A DNA stretch of 64,000 nucleotides from Siphonodentalium dalli (GCA_032622095.1 CP136065.1:91829343-91893342), one strand, 5' to 3'. Numbered from the stretch's first letter, positions 1 through 11,675 are shown. Numbers and translations are program-made. The notes: generated by a model not told the origin, from the sequence alone.

Positions 1-65
1 GTATGTGTGTGTATGGGAGTATGTATATGTACATGCATGTATACATATGTATGTATATGTATATT

Positions 66-1195
66 CTCCAAATCTTGAATATTGACTCATTAGTCTCATA
101 CCTTTTCACAAGTGTGAAATTATCATGTAAATATAAAAGACAGCATAATGTCTAAAGTATATGTATTAACTTTTGCAAACAAAACCTTTATCTCATACCA
201 ATCATATGCCTTTAAAAAGTCAAACAGGTAAATGAGAATTGACTTATTCTCCAAAATGTTTGCATAATCTTTGAAATGACTAGAAGTTAAATTATGTTCA
301 ATTAGTCCTTCCATCTACTGCTCCCATTTTGCACTTCCCCAACTCTTGCATATTGACACATTAATCTCATACATGTAAAATGTGTGGAATTGATGTGTAA
401 ACATATGAGACAGCATACTATCCAAAGTATACGTATAAACTTTTCAAAATAAAACATTTACATCATATACCAGTTATATGTCTTTGAACGACGATAAAAA
501 TGTAAATGTGAATTAACTTATTCTGCTAAATATCTACATAGGCATTGAAACGACATATATGTATGTGTATGTCTATGTGTGTATCTATATTTCTGTATGC
601 ACATAGATGTACGCATGCACATATATATGGGTATGTTTATTCCCCAAATCTTGAATACTGACTCATTAAGATCATACATTTCACAAGTTTGAAATTATCA
701 TGTAAGCATAAAAGACAGCATACTGTCTAAGGTATATGTATACATTTCTCAAAACAAAACCTTTATTCCATATACCAAACATATGCCTTAAAACAAGTCA
801 AACATGTAAATGAAATTTAATTTATTCTCTAAAATGTCAGCATAAACTTTGAAATGATTTAGATATATATTCGCAAGTGTCGTATAGTTACATATGTGGA
901 TGTTTTAATTTGCATATTACCCAAAGTACTTTATTTTGAGATATGCAAACAGACTCAAAATATACTGCCCTGTATCTCTCCAAAACTTGAATATCTACTC
1001 ATATTGATTTCTTACACTTGAAAATTGTGAAATTAACATAACTATTTATAAAACATCATACTGTTCAAAGTATGTGTTTCAACCTTTCAAATCAAAAGTT
1101 TATTTCATATGCCAATTCATGTCTTTAAAAAGTCAAACGTGTAAATGTGAATTGACATACTCTCTAAAGTGTCAGCATTCAACTTTGAAATGACT
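66..1195. repeat. Degenerate tandem repeat, four copies of ~220 bp plus spacers
   Basis: Four copies begin near 66, 337, 640 and 976 with variants of CTCCAAATCTTGAATATTGAC. Each continues through recognisable blocks (AAGACAGCATACTGTC, AAGTATATGTAT, TATGCC then AAAAAGTCAAAC, TTTGAAATGAC). Spacing is 271, 303 and 336 bp because TG/TA-rich spacers vary in length. No coding frame crosses the copies. The family is not recognised. Confidence 0.75.
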
Positions 1196-2060
1196 ACAAT
1201 TTTTATATCCAAGATGATTAAAGTCATCTTGGAGAGATGATGGATTAAACTTGGCAGACTGGCATACAATGATTACTAAAATATTCATACTGATAAATTA
1301 TTCTGTACTAGTCGTGCTATATGACTGATATACTCATCTGTGGATTTACAGGTATGTAAAACTCCTTCAAATTATTCCTTGGTACACTATATGTCTATAT
1401 GTTACGGATGATAAGTGATCGCCTCTAAATCACATTTAAATCACATCATGAATAGACAACCTAACTGAAATGTATAACCCCATAAATGTAATAACAGTAT
1501 GGATTCTTGTGCCCAGTATATGCGCTACGCGTAACGATTCGTAGTTTCTAAACCTCTCCATGAATTCCTAAAATCATCCAACTATTTTTGTTTTAACATA
1601 GCTTGAGTGGAATGCCAAAATTCAACAGGTACCAATGTGCAATCGATCACATAACTGCAAACTATACTTACACATGAATTCTAAATTGGTCATTAAACTA
1701 TAAGAAATTAACAGCAGTCTCTATAAGAACGACTTCTACCATATTTTAAACCATTGTATCCGATCGCATTTCTGACCACCACTGTCCCACATAGCCAGCG
1801 TTCAAGTGTGTCAATCCAATACAAGCACGAACCTCACGGGCAAAGGTCAATGCCGATTGTCACGGATTATTAAGTGTTGACAAAGTAACCAAAACTCGGT
1901 CAATTTTATGTCTGTGTTTTGAATCGCACACACTGGATACCAGAAGTCCCAAAACTGATTGTAATTGATGCAAGCGAACTGTGGATGACTGTATGATCCT
2001 TATGTTATATGGTACATACAAACATATAGACCTACTTATATATAATTATTTAAGATAGTG
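1196..2060. other. No feature seen
   Basis: AT-rich single-copy-looking sequence. No open frame, RNA gene or repeat unit that I can support. Confidence 0.6.
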
Positions 2061-2106
2061 GTCATGCTTCCTCAGAACTGATGCTGGTGGGTCGAGCTGA
2101 TACTGA

Positions 2107-2126
2107 TACATATATATGTATATATG

Positions 2127-2189
<63 letters not shown>

Positions 2190-2355
2190 GTGTGTGTATG
2201 TGTGTATGTGTGTGTGTATGTATGTATATGTATGTATGTGTATATGTATATATATGTATATGTGTGTATATATATGTATATGTATGTATATGTGCATGTA
2301 TGTGCATGTGCATGGGTATATGTATGTATGTGGTGTGTGTATATATATATTATTT
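2107..2355. repeat. TG/TA/TATG microsatellite
   Basis: About 250 bp of alternating purine-pyrimidine sequence built from TA, TG, TATG and TGTG. All overlapping frames here are artefacts of the low-complexity sequence. Such tracts can adopt Z-DNA, which is general knowledge and not shown here. Confidence 0.9.
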
Positions 2356-2726
2356 CCCTATTATTACCAATTGTTGCTTGGGCACCTGGTATTGATGTTG
2401 GGCAGTGTGGTCAGTCATTGCAAACCCGCGCCTCATAAATTATAAATTATAAGCGTCCAGCTGCCTCTTTGGGTAGCTGATTAACCATTCAAGATCGTCC
2501 AGAGAGCAAACATCCTACATGACACTTGTCACCAACACGGTAGTATGCCGTATTACCATCTATGTATTATTCAAATTCATATGTACAACATCAAATATAT
2601 ATAACTTTTCTGTCAAAACCAGAGTGAGTGGTTCACCTCGGGGTATGTGGTTTCGGGACGTTGTCTTCCTATGCGTATACAAGAGGGATTCCAATGGCAC
2701 TATTCTCATCAAGTTGATCAGTCCCA

Positions 2727-5700
2727 ATGGCGATTAGTATAATGGCATATCGCAGTGCTATTGGAATCCACGATCTTCGCAAATGCAAGCGTGAGGTACA
2801 CATAACTCGATACACACAGGGCTTCGTTATGAACTACAACACCATTCTTTTTTTGGCCGCCCTATCACTTATTATGTCGTCCGATGTGCATCCAAATCCG
2901 GGCACAATTGATCGAAACAACGAAAATTCGTTAGCTATATTTCACTATAATATCAGGAGCATACGATACAAATTGACAAAAATAGTTGATATGATTACCG
3001 ATTTCGATATTCTCTGTTTCACGGAAACACACCTTGACCCGTCATTACCATCATCTGATATTATGATTGATGGATATGGACCCCCAATCAGGAATGATCG
3101 CGATTCAAACGGCGGTGGGATCTGTGTCTATTTTTCTGACCAAGTATTGTCAGAAAGGCAGTCATCTCTCGAGTTCGACGACTCTATAATGTGGTTTAAA
3201 GTGATATCAAACAAAATGAGATATCTTTTAGCAGTGTCATATAGATCAGCTCAGTTCTGTGCACCTAACTACTGGGACCTCCTGGAGACTTCACTAGAAT
3301 TAGCTTTAAAAGTATCAAATTCCGTAATACTGGTAGGTGATTTGAACTCAAATGCTTTTGATCCTTCTTCGGATTTAAATGAAATGAAATCCCGTCTAGT
3401 AATCCGAAATCTTATTAATGAACCTACACGCGTAACTGACAATTCGCAAACTAGTATAGATCCGATCTTGGTAAGTGATGGCATTGTGGCTATTGATTCG
3501 GGAGTTATAGACCCAGGGGTATCCGACCATTATGGAACTTATGCAGTTGTGGAACTCGATTATACCTTAAACCCGAATTTTGAACGGCACGTGTGGAATT
3601 ATGGAGCCGCTGATTTTCAGCGCGCATCACAAATAATTAAAAATAAGGACTGGCTTAAACTGACGAAAGGTTTTGGAGTAAACGAAACTGTTGAACTGTT
3701 CACTAACGATTTTTTAACTATTATGCGAGAAACTATACCTAGTCGCGTCGTTCTCATCAGACCGAAAGATAAATACTGGTTCAACAGTGAGATTCGTAAG
3801 CAACTGAGAAAACGGGATAAACTGAGGAAAAAGGCTGTTCATAGCGGAAATTTAATTGATTGGAACACTTTTAAAAAGGCGCGAAATACCCTGAATAATA
3901 TGAAAAAAAAGGCAAGAAGAAAATTTGAAAACAATCTTCAGCATAATCTAACATCAGCAGACTCCCCGATGTATTTTTGGAAAATGGTTAATAATATTCT
4001 GAACCGAACCAAAAACGGATCCCTACCCCCGCTTAAGTTACTAACTGGGAACGATTCCTATGAAATTATTGTCGACGATTTATCGAAGGCAACTCTGTTA
4101 TGTGACAGTTTTATCGGCAACTCCGCGCTTCCCACCGCCAAACCAAACATTATTAAGGCTGTACCTCCCCCCACTATTAGTAATGTGCCTGTAAAGACGG
4201 AAGATATATTGGAAGCTATTTCATCTCTTAAACCTAACAAGGCACACGGTCACGATGGAATAAGTGCAAGAATGCTTCTTGAAACAAAATATGCCATCGT
4301 TCAGCCCCTAAAAATTATTTTCGAATTATGTCTCAAAGAGTGTAAATTCCCCGATGAATGAAAAAAAGCTAATGTGATTCCAATATTTAAAAATGACGAT
4401 CGCTCAAATCCTAAGAATTACAGACCGATTTCTTTACTGCCGACACTGGCGAAAGTTTTTGAAAAAGTTGTTCTTAAATATCTTTTTAAGCATTTCGAGA
4501 CCAAAGGCTTCTTTTACGATTTCCAATCGGGTTTCCTTCCTGGGCATTCAACTATATTCCAACTGTTAGAACTTAACCATTCCCTTAGCCAGGCCCTCGA
4601 GAATAAACTGCATACATGTGCTGTATTTTGTGATATATCTAAGGCATTCGAGAGGGTCTGGCACGAGGGACTGGTATATAAACTTGAACGATGTGAAATT
4701 TCCGGACCACTTCTTGCTTTCATTAATGACTATCTCTCAGATCGAAAACAAAGGGTGATGGTAAATAACACGTCTTCAGAATATAAAAAGATAATCGCTG
4801 GTGTCCCCCAGGGATCCATTCTTGGCCCTTTCTTATTCTTGGTATATATTAATGATCTCGCTGAAAATATTAAATCTTTCACTAGAATGTATGCGGATGA
4901 TACTTGCCTCACTGCTAGCAATGGAAGTCTCCAGGACCTTGAGGAGGGTGTAAATACTGATCTTAAAGCCATAGATAAATGGTCAAATCAATGGCTAGTA
5001 AAATTCAATAGTAGTAAAACTAAGTCCATGACATTCTCTTATACCGGTGCCCAGCCTGACATACATCTTTTTCTCAGTGGTGAACCTATAACCCAAGTAG
5101 AATCACACAAACACCTTGGCTTGAATATACAGAGTGACCTAAACTGGGACAAACATATCAATGAGTTATCAAAGAAACTATATGGCCGCCTTGCATATCT
5201 AAGACAATTGAAATTTTCTTTAAATAGGAAAACCATAGACACAATTTATCGAGCGTACATATTGCCCCTGATGGATTACGCTGACGTTGTCTGGGACTCC
5301 GCCCCAGCAAATGTTATTTCAAAACTAGATCGCATCCAAGCGGACGCGGGTCGAATTGTTACAGGTCTCACGCGATCCGTTCCTGTGAAAAACTTGCTAG
5401 TAGAATTGGGGTGGCAAACGTTAACAAACAGAAGGAAATCTCATAGAATGAATATCATGTACAGAATAACTAATAACAAGACCCCTAAATATCTCAACAA
5501 TCTCTTACCCACCCGCCCAGAATCAGCTACTAGATATGATTTTAGAGATAAAACAAGTTTTCCTCCATACACATTCAAAAGAACTGTCCATTTTGAACAC
5601 ACATTTTTCCCAAATACAACTAGGGAATGGAATACCCTGTCAAATAAAATAAAAGAATCATCTTCCATTAGTATTTTTAAAACAAAATACCTAACGACTG

Positions 5701-6062
5701 ATCCAGTTCTTGTGCCACCAGACTATTTTAATTTCGGAAATCGCGCGATAAACATCATTCATTGCAAACTTCGAAATTACTGTAGCGATTTAAACGGTGA
5801 CAAATTTTCTAACTTCATATCGGACAACCCAAGCTGTCGTTGTGGTCACCCGGCCGAAGAAGCAAATCATTATTTTTTTGTTTGTCCATTTTACACAGAT
5901 CAACGATGTTTGTTGTTTCACCAACTCGCTACCATTGGTGTACTAACTATTAATCTCGAGAAACTCCTCCTTGGAGATACTAACCTGAATAGTACACAAA
6001 ACCGGAACATATTTAGGGCTGTTCAATTATACATAACCTCGACATCGCGGTTCAAATTTTAG
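2727..6062 (+). pseudogene. LINE polyprotein: 2A-like leader, APE endonuclease, reverse transcriptase, C-terminal zinc knuckle; one in-frame stop
   Basis: The frame is uninterrupted except for TGA at 4359-4361, inside a 'PDE-stop-KKANVIPIFK' context where related RTs have tryptophan, so a single TGG to TGA change explains it. In order: a hydrophobic leader (residues ~33-51) followed by the 2A-like DVHPNPGT; an APE-type endonuclease with NIRS, TETH, GGGICVY, GDLN and SDH motifs (residues ~70-280); a basic linker; an RT with NYRPISLL, SGFLPGHS, DISKAFERVWH, AGVPQGSILGP and the catalytic YADD (near 4890-4900); and a C-terminal Cys-His cluster CRCG...H...C (near 5831-5890). The protein would nick target DNA and prime reverse transcription of its own RNA. 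Clade assignment to the CR1/L2/Crack group is by motif style only. The ATG at 2727 opens the frame; a second in-frame Met (2829) directly precedes the hydrophobic leader and may be the real start. Confidence 0.88.
2883..2906 (+). other. 2A-like peptide motif (DVHPNPGT)
   Basis: It lies directly after a hydrophobic stretch and before the endonuclease domain. The canonical ribosome-skipping motif is D-(V/I)-x-x-N-P-G-P; here the last proline is threonine (ACA). 2A-like peptides are known at this position in APE-type LINEs of marine invertebrates. With the final Pro lost, skipping is probably weak or absent. Confidence 0.65.
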
Positions 6063-6395
6063 TAAACACATTGATGTGCAAACCTACGCTGCAAATGTAA
6101 CATGTTGTATTATCACTACATATATAGAATGCGAAGACTCGTCTGAGCCACCGACCCACGGGACGAACCACCCCCCCCCCCCATAAAGAGAAATATCCAC
6201 CGTTATTGTCATACTCGGGATTATATCATTATATTGTTATAAGTGAAAAGATGTTGTACATATGAATTATTTTGTGTGTGATTATATTTTATGTTCATTT
6301 TGTGTAATACAATTATGTGGGGAGAGAGACCATTTGTAAGTTGTAAAACTTGTGTCTCAATCCCGTTGCGATATTATTATGCAATAAAATATGTT

Positions 6396-6923
6396 TACAC
6401 TAACAGCAGGGGTGGTTTCCTGCTCCCTTCTTCCGCTTGCCTCGACGACGACAGCAGGGACCTCCGGCAGATCAACGGAGTCCCTGCTAGCTGGTGCGAT
6501 GTCGCCTGTCTCCATGCAGGTCGTGTCGTCTGGGCGTCTCTCAGACAACTCCGACCTGCCGACTGTGACTCTGGACGTCGGCTGGACCACAAGGGGAGGG
6601 GTGACCGGCTGATCAACATTCACCCCCTCTTCTGTTTCCATTTGGCCCGTCTGGCGGCGTCCCTTCTTCGTCTTTTTCTTGGGCGGCCCCTTCTTCTTCC
6701 CACTCAGATGACAGGAGGCAGTCTTGGAGTTGGTGTCCCGGGCCTGCGATATCTGGGTGCCAGCATCTTCAGTCCGGAACTCCAGGCAAAGGGTCAGGTA
6801 GCCCCTGCTAGACTGGAGACTCCAGTTAGCAATGTCCACTACCCGACTCTTTTGCACTGCGGCCAACACGGCGTCTGGGATTAAGTCCATAATCCTAATC
6901 CAAAACCGTCTCACCGGTGTCAA
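6396..6923 (-). pseudogene. N-terminal part of an unidentified repeat-encoded ORF1-like protein
   Basis: The minus-strand frame begins MTPVRRFWIRIMDLIPDAV. A ~55-residue possibly folded start is followed by a Lys/Pro-rich stretch (KKKGPPKKKTKKGRR) and a low-complexity acidic/Thr-rich tail. It is cut off at about 6396 by the 3' end of the plus-strand LINE. Its last ~27 residues (DSVDLPEVPAVVVEAS...) are duplicated at 7487-7570. A related but degraded copy lies at 45.3-46.0 kb, so this is a dispersed element and not a host gene. It resembles LINE ORF1 proteins in composition, but I do not recognise the family. Confidence 0.55.
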
Positions 6924-7192
6924 GCACGGGGGCAGCTACATTCGAGGACGCGGCCACACAACTCACCCGTGCTCAACGCTCTGACAAAGAGGAACTAATA
7001 AGGTCGAAGCAATCACGACCTGTTCGCTCCACTCCATGCCAGAGCAATAGATGGCTATTGTGAATGAGTGGTTCGGGAGGCTAGCCCGGGATTGTCGGAA
7101 GGACCGAATGGTCCTCCCCTTAATCCCTCATGTTGTTGCCTTTATTGATGAATAATAATAATAAAAAAAAGGTAAGCATTTTGTGATGGTGA
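6924..7192 (+). repeat. Probable 3' tail of a plus-strand retroelement with (TAA)n-A end
   Basis: Sequence from about 7060 to 7169 ends in CTTTATTGATGAATAATAATAATAAAAAAAA, a typical trinucleotide plus A-run 3' terminus of a LINE or SINE. The upstream part (6924-7060) carries no recognisable frame. It sits between the two halves of the rearranged ORF1-like sequence. Confidence 0.4.
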
Positions 7193-7573
7193 TTATTTTT
7201 TATTTTTTCTTTTCTTTTTTGGGTGTGCTTTCTCTGTTGACGATACTGGAGATGAAAGGGATTTCTGTTGTTCTTGTTCAAGAAGATCTTCCATTAGTTT
7301 TTCTGATTTTTCCCTCTGTTGTTTGGATAGAGCGATTTCCCTCTCAGTATCAAGGAGGATTTCTTCAACAGACTTAGTGGAGCCTGCGCTGATGTTGTTG
7401 GCGGCGGTGCTGGGGGACACCGGGATGTGATGATACTCCGGTGTCCGTGGTGGCAAGCTATCCAATTCCACATCGAAGCAGGCGGCAAGAACAGCAGGGG
7501 TGGTTTCCTGCTCCCTTCTTCCGCTCGCCTCGACGACGACAGCAGGGACCTCCGGCAGATCAACGGAGTCCAA
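7193..7573 (-). pseudogene. C-terminal part of the same ORF1-like protein
   Basis: This 126-residue minus-strand frame overlaps the 6396-6923 fragment by ~27 residues and then continues through TPEYHHIPVS (also present at 45.5 kb) into a coiled-coil-like segment (ESLL... SKQQREKSEKLMEDLLEQEQQ region). It ends in PKKKRKNKK, an exact SV40-type monopartite nuclear localisation signal. The N-terminal and C-terminal halves are in the wrong order for one transcription unit, so they come from two truncated copies. It joins a LINE ORF1 fragment at about 7574. Confidence 0.5.
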
Positions 7574-7574
7574 G

Positions 7575-8095
7575 GTCTATAGATGGCCTCGCGTATATTA
7601 TATGATGGTAACCGTGCAATGATTGGTCGAGGGACACCGTCTCACCTCGGTGCGCCCAATCGATGACTACGACCAGCATCCCTGTATTTCAGATCCACCC
7701 CCAATCGATACGCCGCCTCCAGAACAAGAATGTTAGTGTTTTCATTGTCATCTTCGGGGATCCCATGAAACCTTAAGTTGGTTCTTCTGCCATATTGCTG
7801 GAGATCATCTACTTCACATGGGCCACTAATTTCCGATATAGCACATTCAAGTTGTGTTTTCTAATTGTTGTACCCGATTGGTAAGGGATTTAATGTCCTC
7901 ATCCCGGTCACAAATTTGATGCTGGAGTGAGACTATAATCTCATTTTGGGGTTTGGTCGCTTTTATTGCTGCTTGTTCTGCTATGCCAGTAAATACTGCA
8001 GTTATGGCTTTCAGTACTACAGGATTAGTAAATGCCTTAATAATGCCTTGTTCAAAAACACTCATTTCAGGGTTATTGTTGATAGAACCATCCAC
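7575..8095 (-). pseudogene. LINE ORF1 protein remnant (coiled coil + RRM-like domain)
   Basis: Read on the minus strand from 8095 there is a coiled-coil-like segment (...DIKSLTNRVQQLEN). After a frameshift near 7855 come YGRRTNLRFHGIPEDD, SHRLGAPR and RPIIARLPSYN. These are the hallmarks of the RNA-binding ORF1 protein of L1/Tx1-like and related LINEs. There is one frameshift and one stop (near 7645). Its first ~75 bp are included in the downstream segmental duplication (14536-14610), so it predates that duplication. Confidence 0.75.
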
Positions 8096-8937
8096 TGAAA
8101 TCCCTGATGCTGATGAATACCAGAGTGTTTTACCATGGTTTACCGGAGTGTTTTTATAAGGGCATTCCTAAACTCATAATCATGTGTTTTGGAATAGTGC
8201 TGTGTGTTGAGTGCCCGAGACTGCTTGGGTACTTAATTTTTCGACATTCAATGTTGATAAATACATTTGATATAAATGATACGTTAACTGCCAATTATCA
8301 CAAGTACGCCCCAAAGCGGAGAACATTGTCTCAGAATAAAGAGCGTTCTCTATAAGGGTCTTCATGACACGGTAAGATAAAGAGCGTTTATATCACTTCC
8401 GATTAAATATTTCACATGTTACCGACTCATTTTGTTTCCCGAAGAAAAAGTTCATTTGAAAGTCTGTGAAAATCAATGTGCGAACAACGTTCAAAATATA
8501 GGAAAGAAGTGGAATCAATTATGGTTCGAATCACCCCCCCCCCCCCCCCACATGGCCGTTTTAAATAAAGCAGGTTGGTTCAGTTTGCACAAGTCAGCGT
8601 TTCCGTTTTTGTTTGTCTGCCAGTCGGGTGTTTCCGTAACATCTAAAATTTAATGTAAACCTGTTATAATTTGAAATCGAAATTTCCACGATACGCTCAA
8701 CATCAATGTAATTATGGCTTTCAATTAACAAATGCACTAGAAAGGATAACACCGAAACAATACCACCCCATCTTCATTGATGTTGTGAAAACATGCTCGT
8801 ATGTGTTTAAACATAATCAACCCCGTTCCTTTGAACCACAAATTATATCTGGCTTCCATTGTTTTTGCAGTCATTTTGAAGCCATGATTTGTTTTTACTT
8901 AACTTCACAGTTGTGATAGCATTCAGAAATCGAATGC

Positions 8938-8945
8938 TATATAAG
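8938..8945 (+). promoter_or_regulatory. TATA box of homeobox gene A
   Basis: TATATAAG lies 73 bp before the start codon. The same element lies 74 bp before the start of gene B. A start site ~30 bp downstream would give a 5' UTR of ~40 nt. Confidence 0.6.
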
Positions 8946-9010
8946 TCGCGTTTTTACCAAACCGTCATATTCACCTCTTATACCAATCGAGCATCTACCT
9001 TCGTGGCATC

Positions 9011-11168
9011 ATGAATTCCCAAAACTTTCGGATTTCAGTTTTGCTTGGAGATATCCCCCACCCGAACGAGGTTTGTATATTTTTACTGTATCTATATGAT
9101 TTGTGTAACTCCATCTTGATTCAGTATTTTGTTTTATAATTGTGCCCAATTTTACATGGATCGTAAATGTAAATCTTTTCCGTTTTTGCACTGTGAATAT
9201 GCACATGTACATATTGTAATCACCAAGTGTGAAATAACTGAAGTTTGCGAACAAAACTGTCCTTCATACGTGGGTCATTAAATGTGTTCAGGAGACATTT
9301 TCATAAACAATGCAGATAAGATGCTTCAGCACTCATGCTAGTAAATGTGTGCATCGGATATTTAGAAGTATAAACATCGACACCTCAACCACTAAACACA
9401 ACTTATACTGGTTTCTCCCACATGGTCCTTTCGATAATCTGTTAACTCAAGTATACGAAACAACGAACTACATAATAGTGAGGCAGCGTCTGTGATTATA
9501 GAGTGTAATATAGACGTCATTCCACTTGTAAACCTTTGCTCTGCTTGTTCCAGATAGAAGTATATATGTAGACATAGAACTTTATGAATATTTTTTTATT
9601 TCAGAAAAATGAATCTGACATCGACAGGATGATATCAGAAGCTGTGCGATATCGTCACGATTCTCGGAAAAGTGCAGGTAAAATATATTATTAAACTAAC
9701 GTCGAACATCGTCGAATATGATAGGCAATTCGATGCTAGTGAAATAACGCACAAATAGCATGTATGTGATTGTATACTGTTCCACAGTGCGGCATCTCAT
9801 CTCTCCCTTTTTGACGACCAAAAAGGTTTAAATATGAAAGCACGTAATTAAAAAAATAAAAAACAATCTATGACCTTAGTGAATAGTTTTATCAAAAGTT
9901 ATTCATTTTAATTTTATGATCGGCAATGTAAATTTCTCTATAACTCGAGTTGCAACCAGAATATTTCAGGTATGCAGATAAAAGCTGAATAACATGTATT
10001 ACAATATGGATTTATTTATGGATATGTATATAGTGTTTGCATGTGAAAGTTCAAATACTCAAACCACCGTAGCTTGCGTTCTCCTTTTTAAATGGTGTAA
10101 TATGTTTTCTAATGTCCTATGCATATTGTCTGAGAATAAAGCATTACTTACTTAATATATATCGCTTCATTTTCTAAAAACCCGTCTGTAAAATTGGGTT
10201 GCAAAACCAAAATTAAGGCGTCCTCTGTTCTATTTTCAGACCAACTTTCTGGATTTTTATCAGACGTATCGCGATCTGCTGATAGAGTTGACGAATTTGT
10301 ACCATCAGAGTCAGTCCGATGCAGCAAATCACAATCCCCACAACATCTACAGAATGAGACGCAAAACAAGAAGCGAGCCAGGAGAACCGTCTTCAGCACG
10401 CACCAACTAGACATGCTTCAGAAAGTTTTCACTGACAACCCATACCCGAACTTGGACGAGCGTGAGCAGATTGCTACCAAAATCAAAGACTCGGGAAAGA
10501 GAGTGGATGTAAGTTTTATATTTATCGCACAATTAGCCCGTAAACCCGGCCTAATCGTGTTTAGTGTATCATCAGCACGCGCAGTGACGTAAGAGCTTGG
10601 CGCATTGATGTCGATGTCAATGTCAGAACTTTATTGAATTGTTCTTAACTCCGGAAATTGAGAATGGCCACATGTCCGCAAAACATGAATAGAAATACAA
10701 TGAAAATTGCATACATTTTGTCTTTTGTATTATAATACCGCCATTAACATTATTGTTTCATTTTGTTATATTGTTTAGAATAAAATTATCCATGCATTGT
10801 GATATATGCGCTTAAACATAGCCTTAAATATTACACATCTGTGATCAATCTAAACATTGATATGTCTACTTACAACATTTCAGACATGGTTCAAGAACAG
10901 AAGGACACGAGTCAGAAAATCTCGTGCGACTGCTCGACCTCAAACATCGCCATTCAGTAACGGGTATCCTGGTTCTCTGCTGACTGTCCCGCCGATGATG
11001 CCAACATGTGGCTTCGTCTCGCCCTTCCAGATGACACCGCCGTCTATGACAGCCTTCCTGACATATCCTGATTTTGTATACAGGTCTCCAGCCTATACAC
11101 AGACATCACCGTTTAGTCATAGACACCATATGCAGCTGATGCCAGCGACCGACTATGAATCGCACTGA
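9011..11168 (+). CDS. PRD-like K50 homeobox transcription factor, gene A (four exons)
   Basis: Exons: 9011-9070, 9605-9677, 10240-10508, 10884-11168; introns GT-AG with phases 0, 1, 0; 228 residues. Exon 1 encodes NFRISVLLGD, an eh1-like F-x-I-x-x-L-L motif that in other homeobox proteins recruits Groucho/TLE corepressors. The homeodomain (residues ~103-160) spans exons 3 and 4: RRTVF at positions 4-8, L16, F20, NPYPN, RVD, then W48 F49 K50 N51 R52 R53. The intron falls between homeodomain positions 46 and 47, the usual place in PRD-class genes. There is no paired domain. K50 predicts Bicoid/Otx/Goosecoid-type TAATCC preference. The C-terminus is rich in Pro, Thr, Phe, Met and Tyr and lacks an OAR motif. 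It is probably a nuclear DNA-binding repressor. Orthology to a named family is not clear, so no symbol is given. Gene B at 15688-17747 is its tandem paralogue. Confidence 0.92.
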
Positions 11169-11212
11169 ACCACGACCACTGCTATATAGACCCGATACTG
11201 ATTGGGGGTGAA

Positions 11213-11218
11213 AATAAA
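11213..11218 (+). terminator. Poly(A) signal of homeobox gene A
   Basis: AATAAA 45 nt after the stop codon, conserved in gene B. A second AATAAA lies near 11311. Confidence 0.65.
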
Positions 11219-11675
11219 TTTGAAAATTTTAATACATATACATCGATATCCAAATACTCCATATCTATTTGTTGCATGTTTGTTACGGTTGTTATATTTG
11301 TTATGTTCTTTAATAAATTATTGAATGATTCTCTTTATCTGCCACAACTTGTATTGACGAACAAGAGGGTTCGGTGTATCATATGCCCTTTGGTCGGGCT
11401 GCTTTGAAACATTTAGTTCATTGAAGTGGCCAGTGGCGCATTACAGTCATCAATTTGCATGGCTTACTTCGACCATTTCAACTGAAGTACCCAAAGTGAG
11501 CTTGAAAAAAAATTCTGTGATATTTCTCACTATATATATCGCTCCTGTTATCTCCACAAGTTATTCCGATAGAAATATAAATTATATATATATGTGGTAC
11601 AGTAGAGACCTTAAAATGTGCATATAGTGTCCTAAGTGCGACGTCAGTACAGCGGTCATTCGAGCTTCCTTTATT

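Larger units (their letters stand above)
2460..6395 (+). mobile_element. Near full-length CR1/L2-group LINE (non-LTR retrotransposon)
   Basis: The body is the 1,112-codon reading frame at 2727-6062, with a leader of uncertain start upstream. The 3' UTR contains a poly-C run near 6171 and ends with ...TGCAATAAAATATG at about 6395, exactly where a different minus-strand element begins. This places the insertion point. A short frame at 2519-2737 lies in the leader and is not recognised. I could not define the 5' end or a target-site duplication. Confidence 0.8.
8021..11590. repeat. Segmental duplication, unit 1 (homeobox gene A)
   Basis: Collinear with 14535-18160. Similarity starts at GGATTAGTAAATGCCTTAA inside the LINE ORF1 remnant and runs through the promoter, all exons and the 3' UTR to CTCCACAAGTTATTCCGATAGAAAT (about 11580). 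Differences are substitutions and indels, the largest in intron 2 (562 bp here against 355 bp) and upstream of the gene (155 bp extra in unit 2). Confidence 0.9.

Noticed and set aside
2046-2445. Five overlapping open frames on both strands
   Set aside because: Low-complexity TG/TA microsatellite; the peptides are only Tyr/Ile/His/Val/Cys strings.
3269-5668. Minus-strand frames inside the LINE
   Set aside because: Shadows of the plus-strand endonuclease/RT frame, which has clear motifs.
8526-8542. Poly-C run conserved upstream of both homeobox genes, and many other G/C runs in the window
   Set aside because: Homopolymers of 8-17 G or C recur throughout (6171, 15063, 30889, 34221, 35606, 40970, 48785, 49738); in the paralogues it is simply duplicated. 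No specific function is supported.
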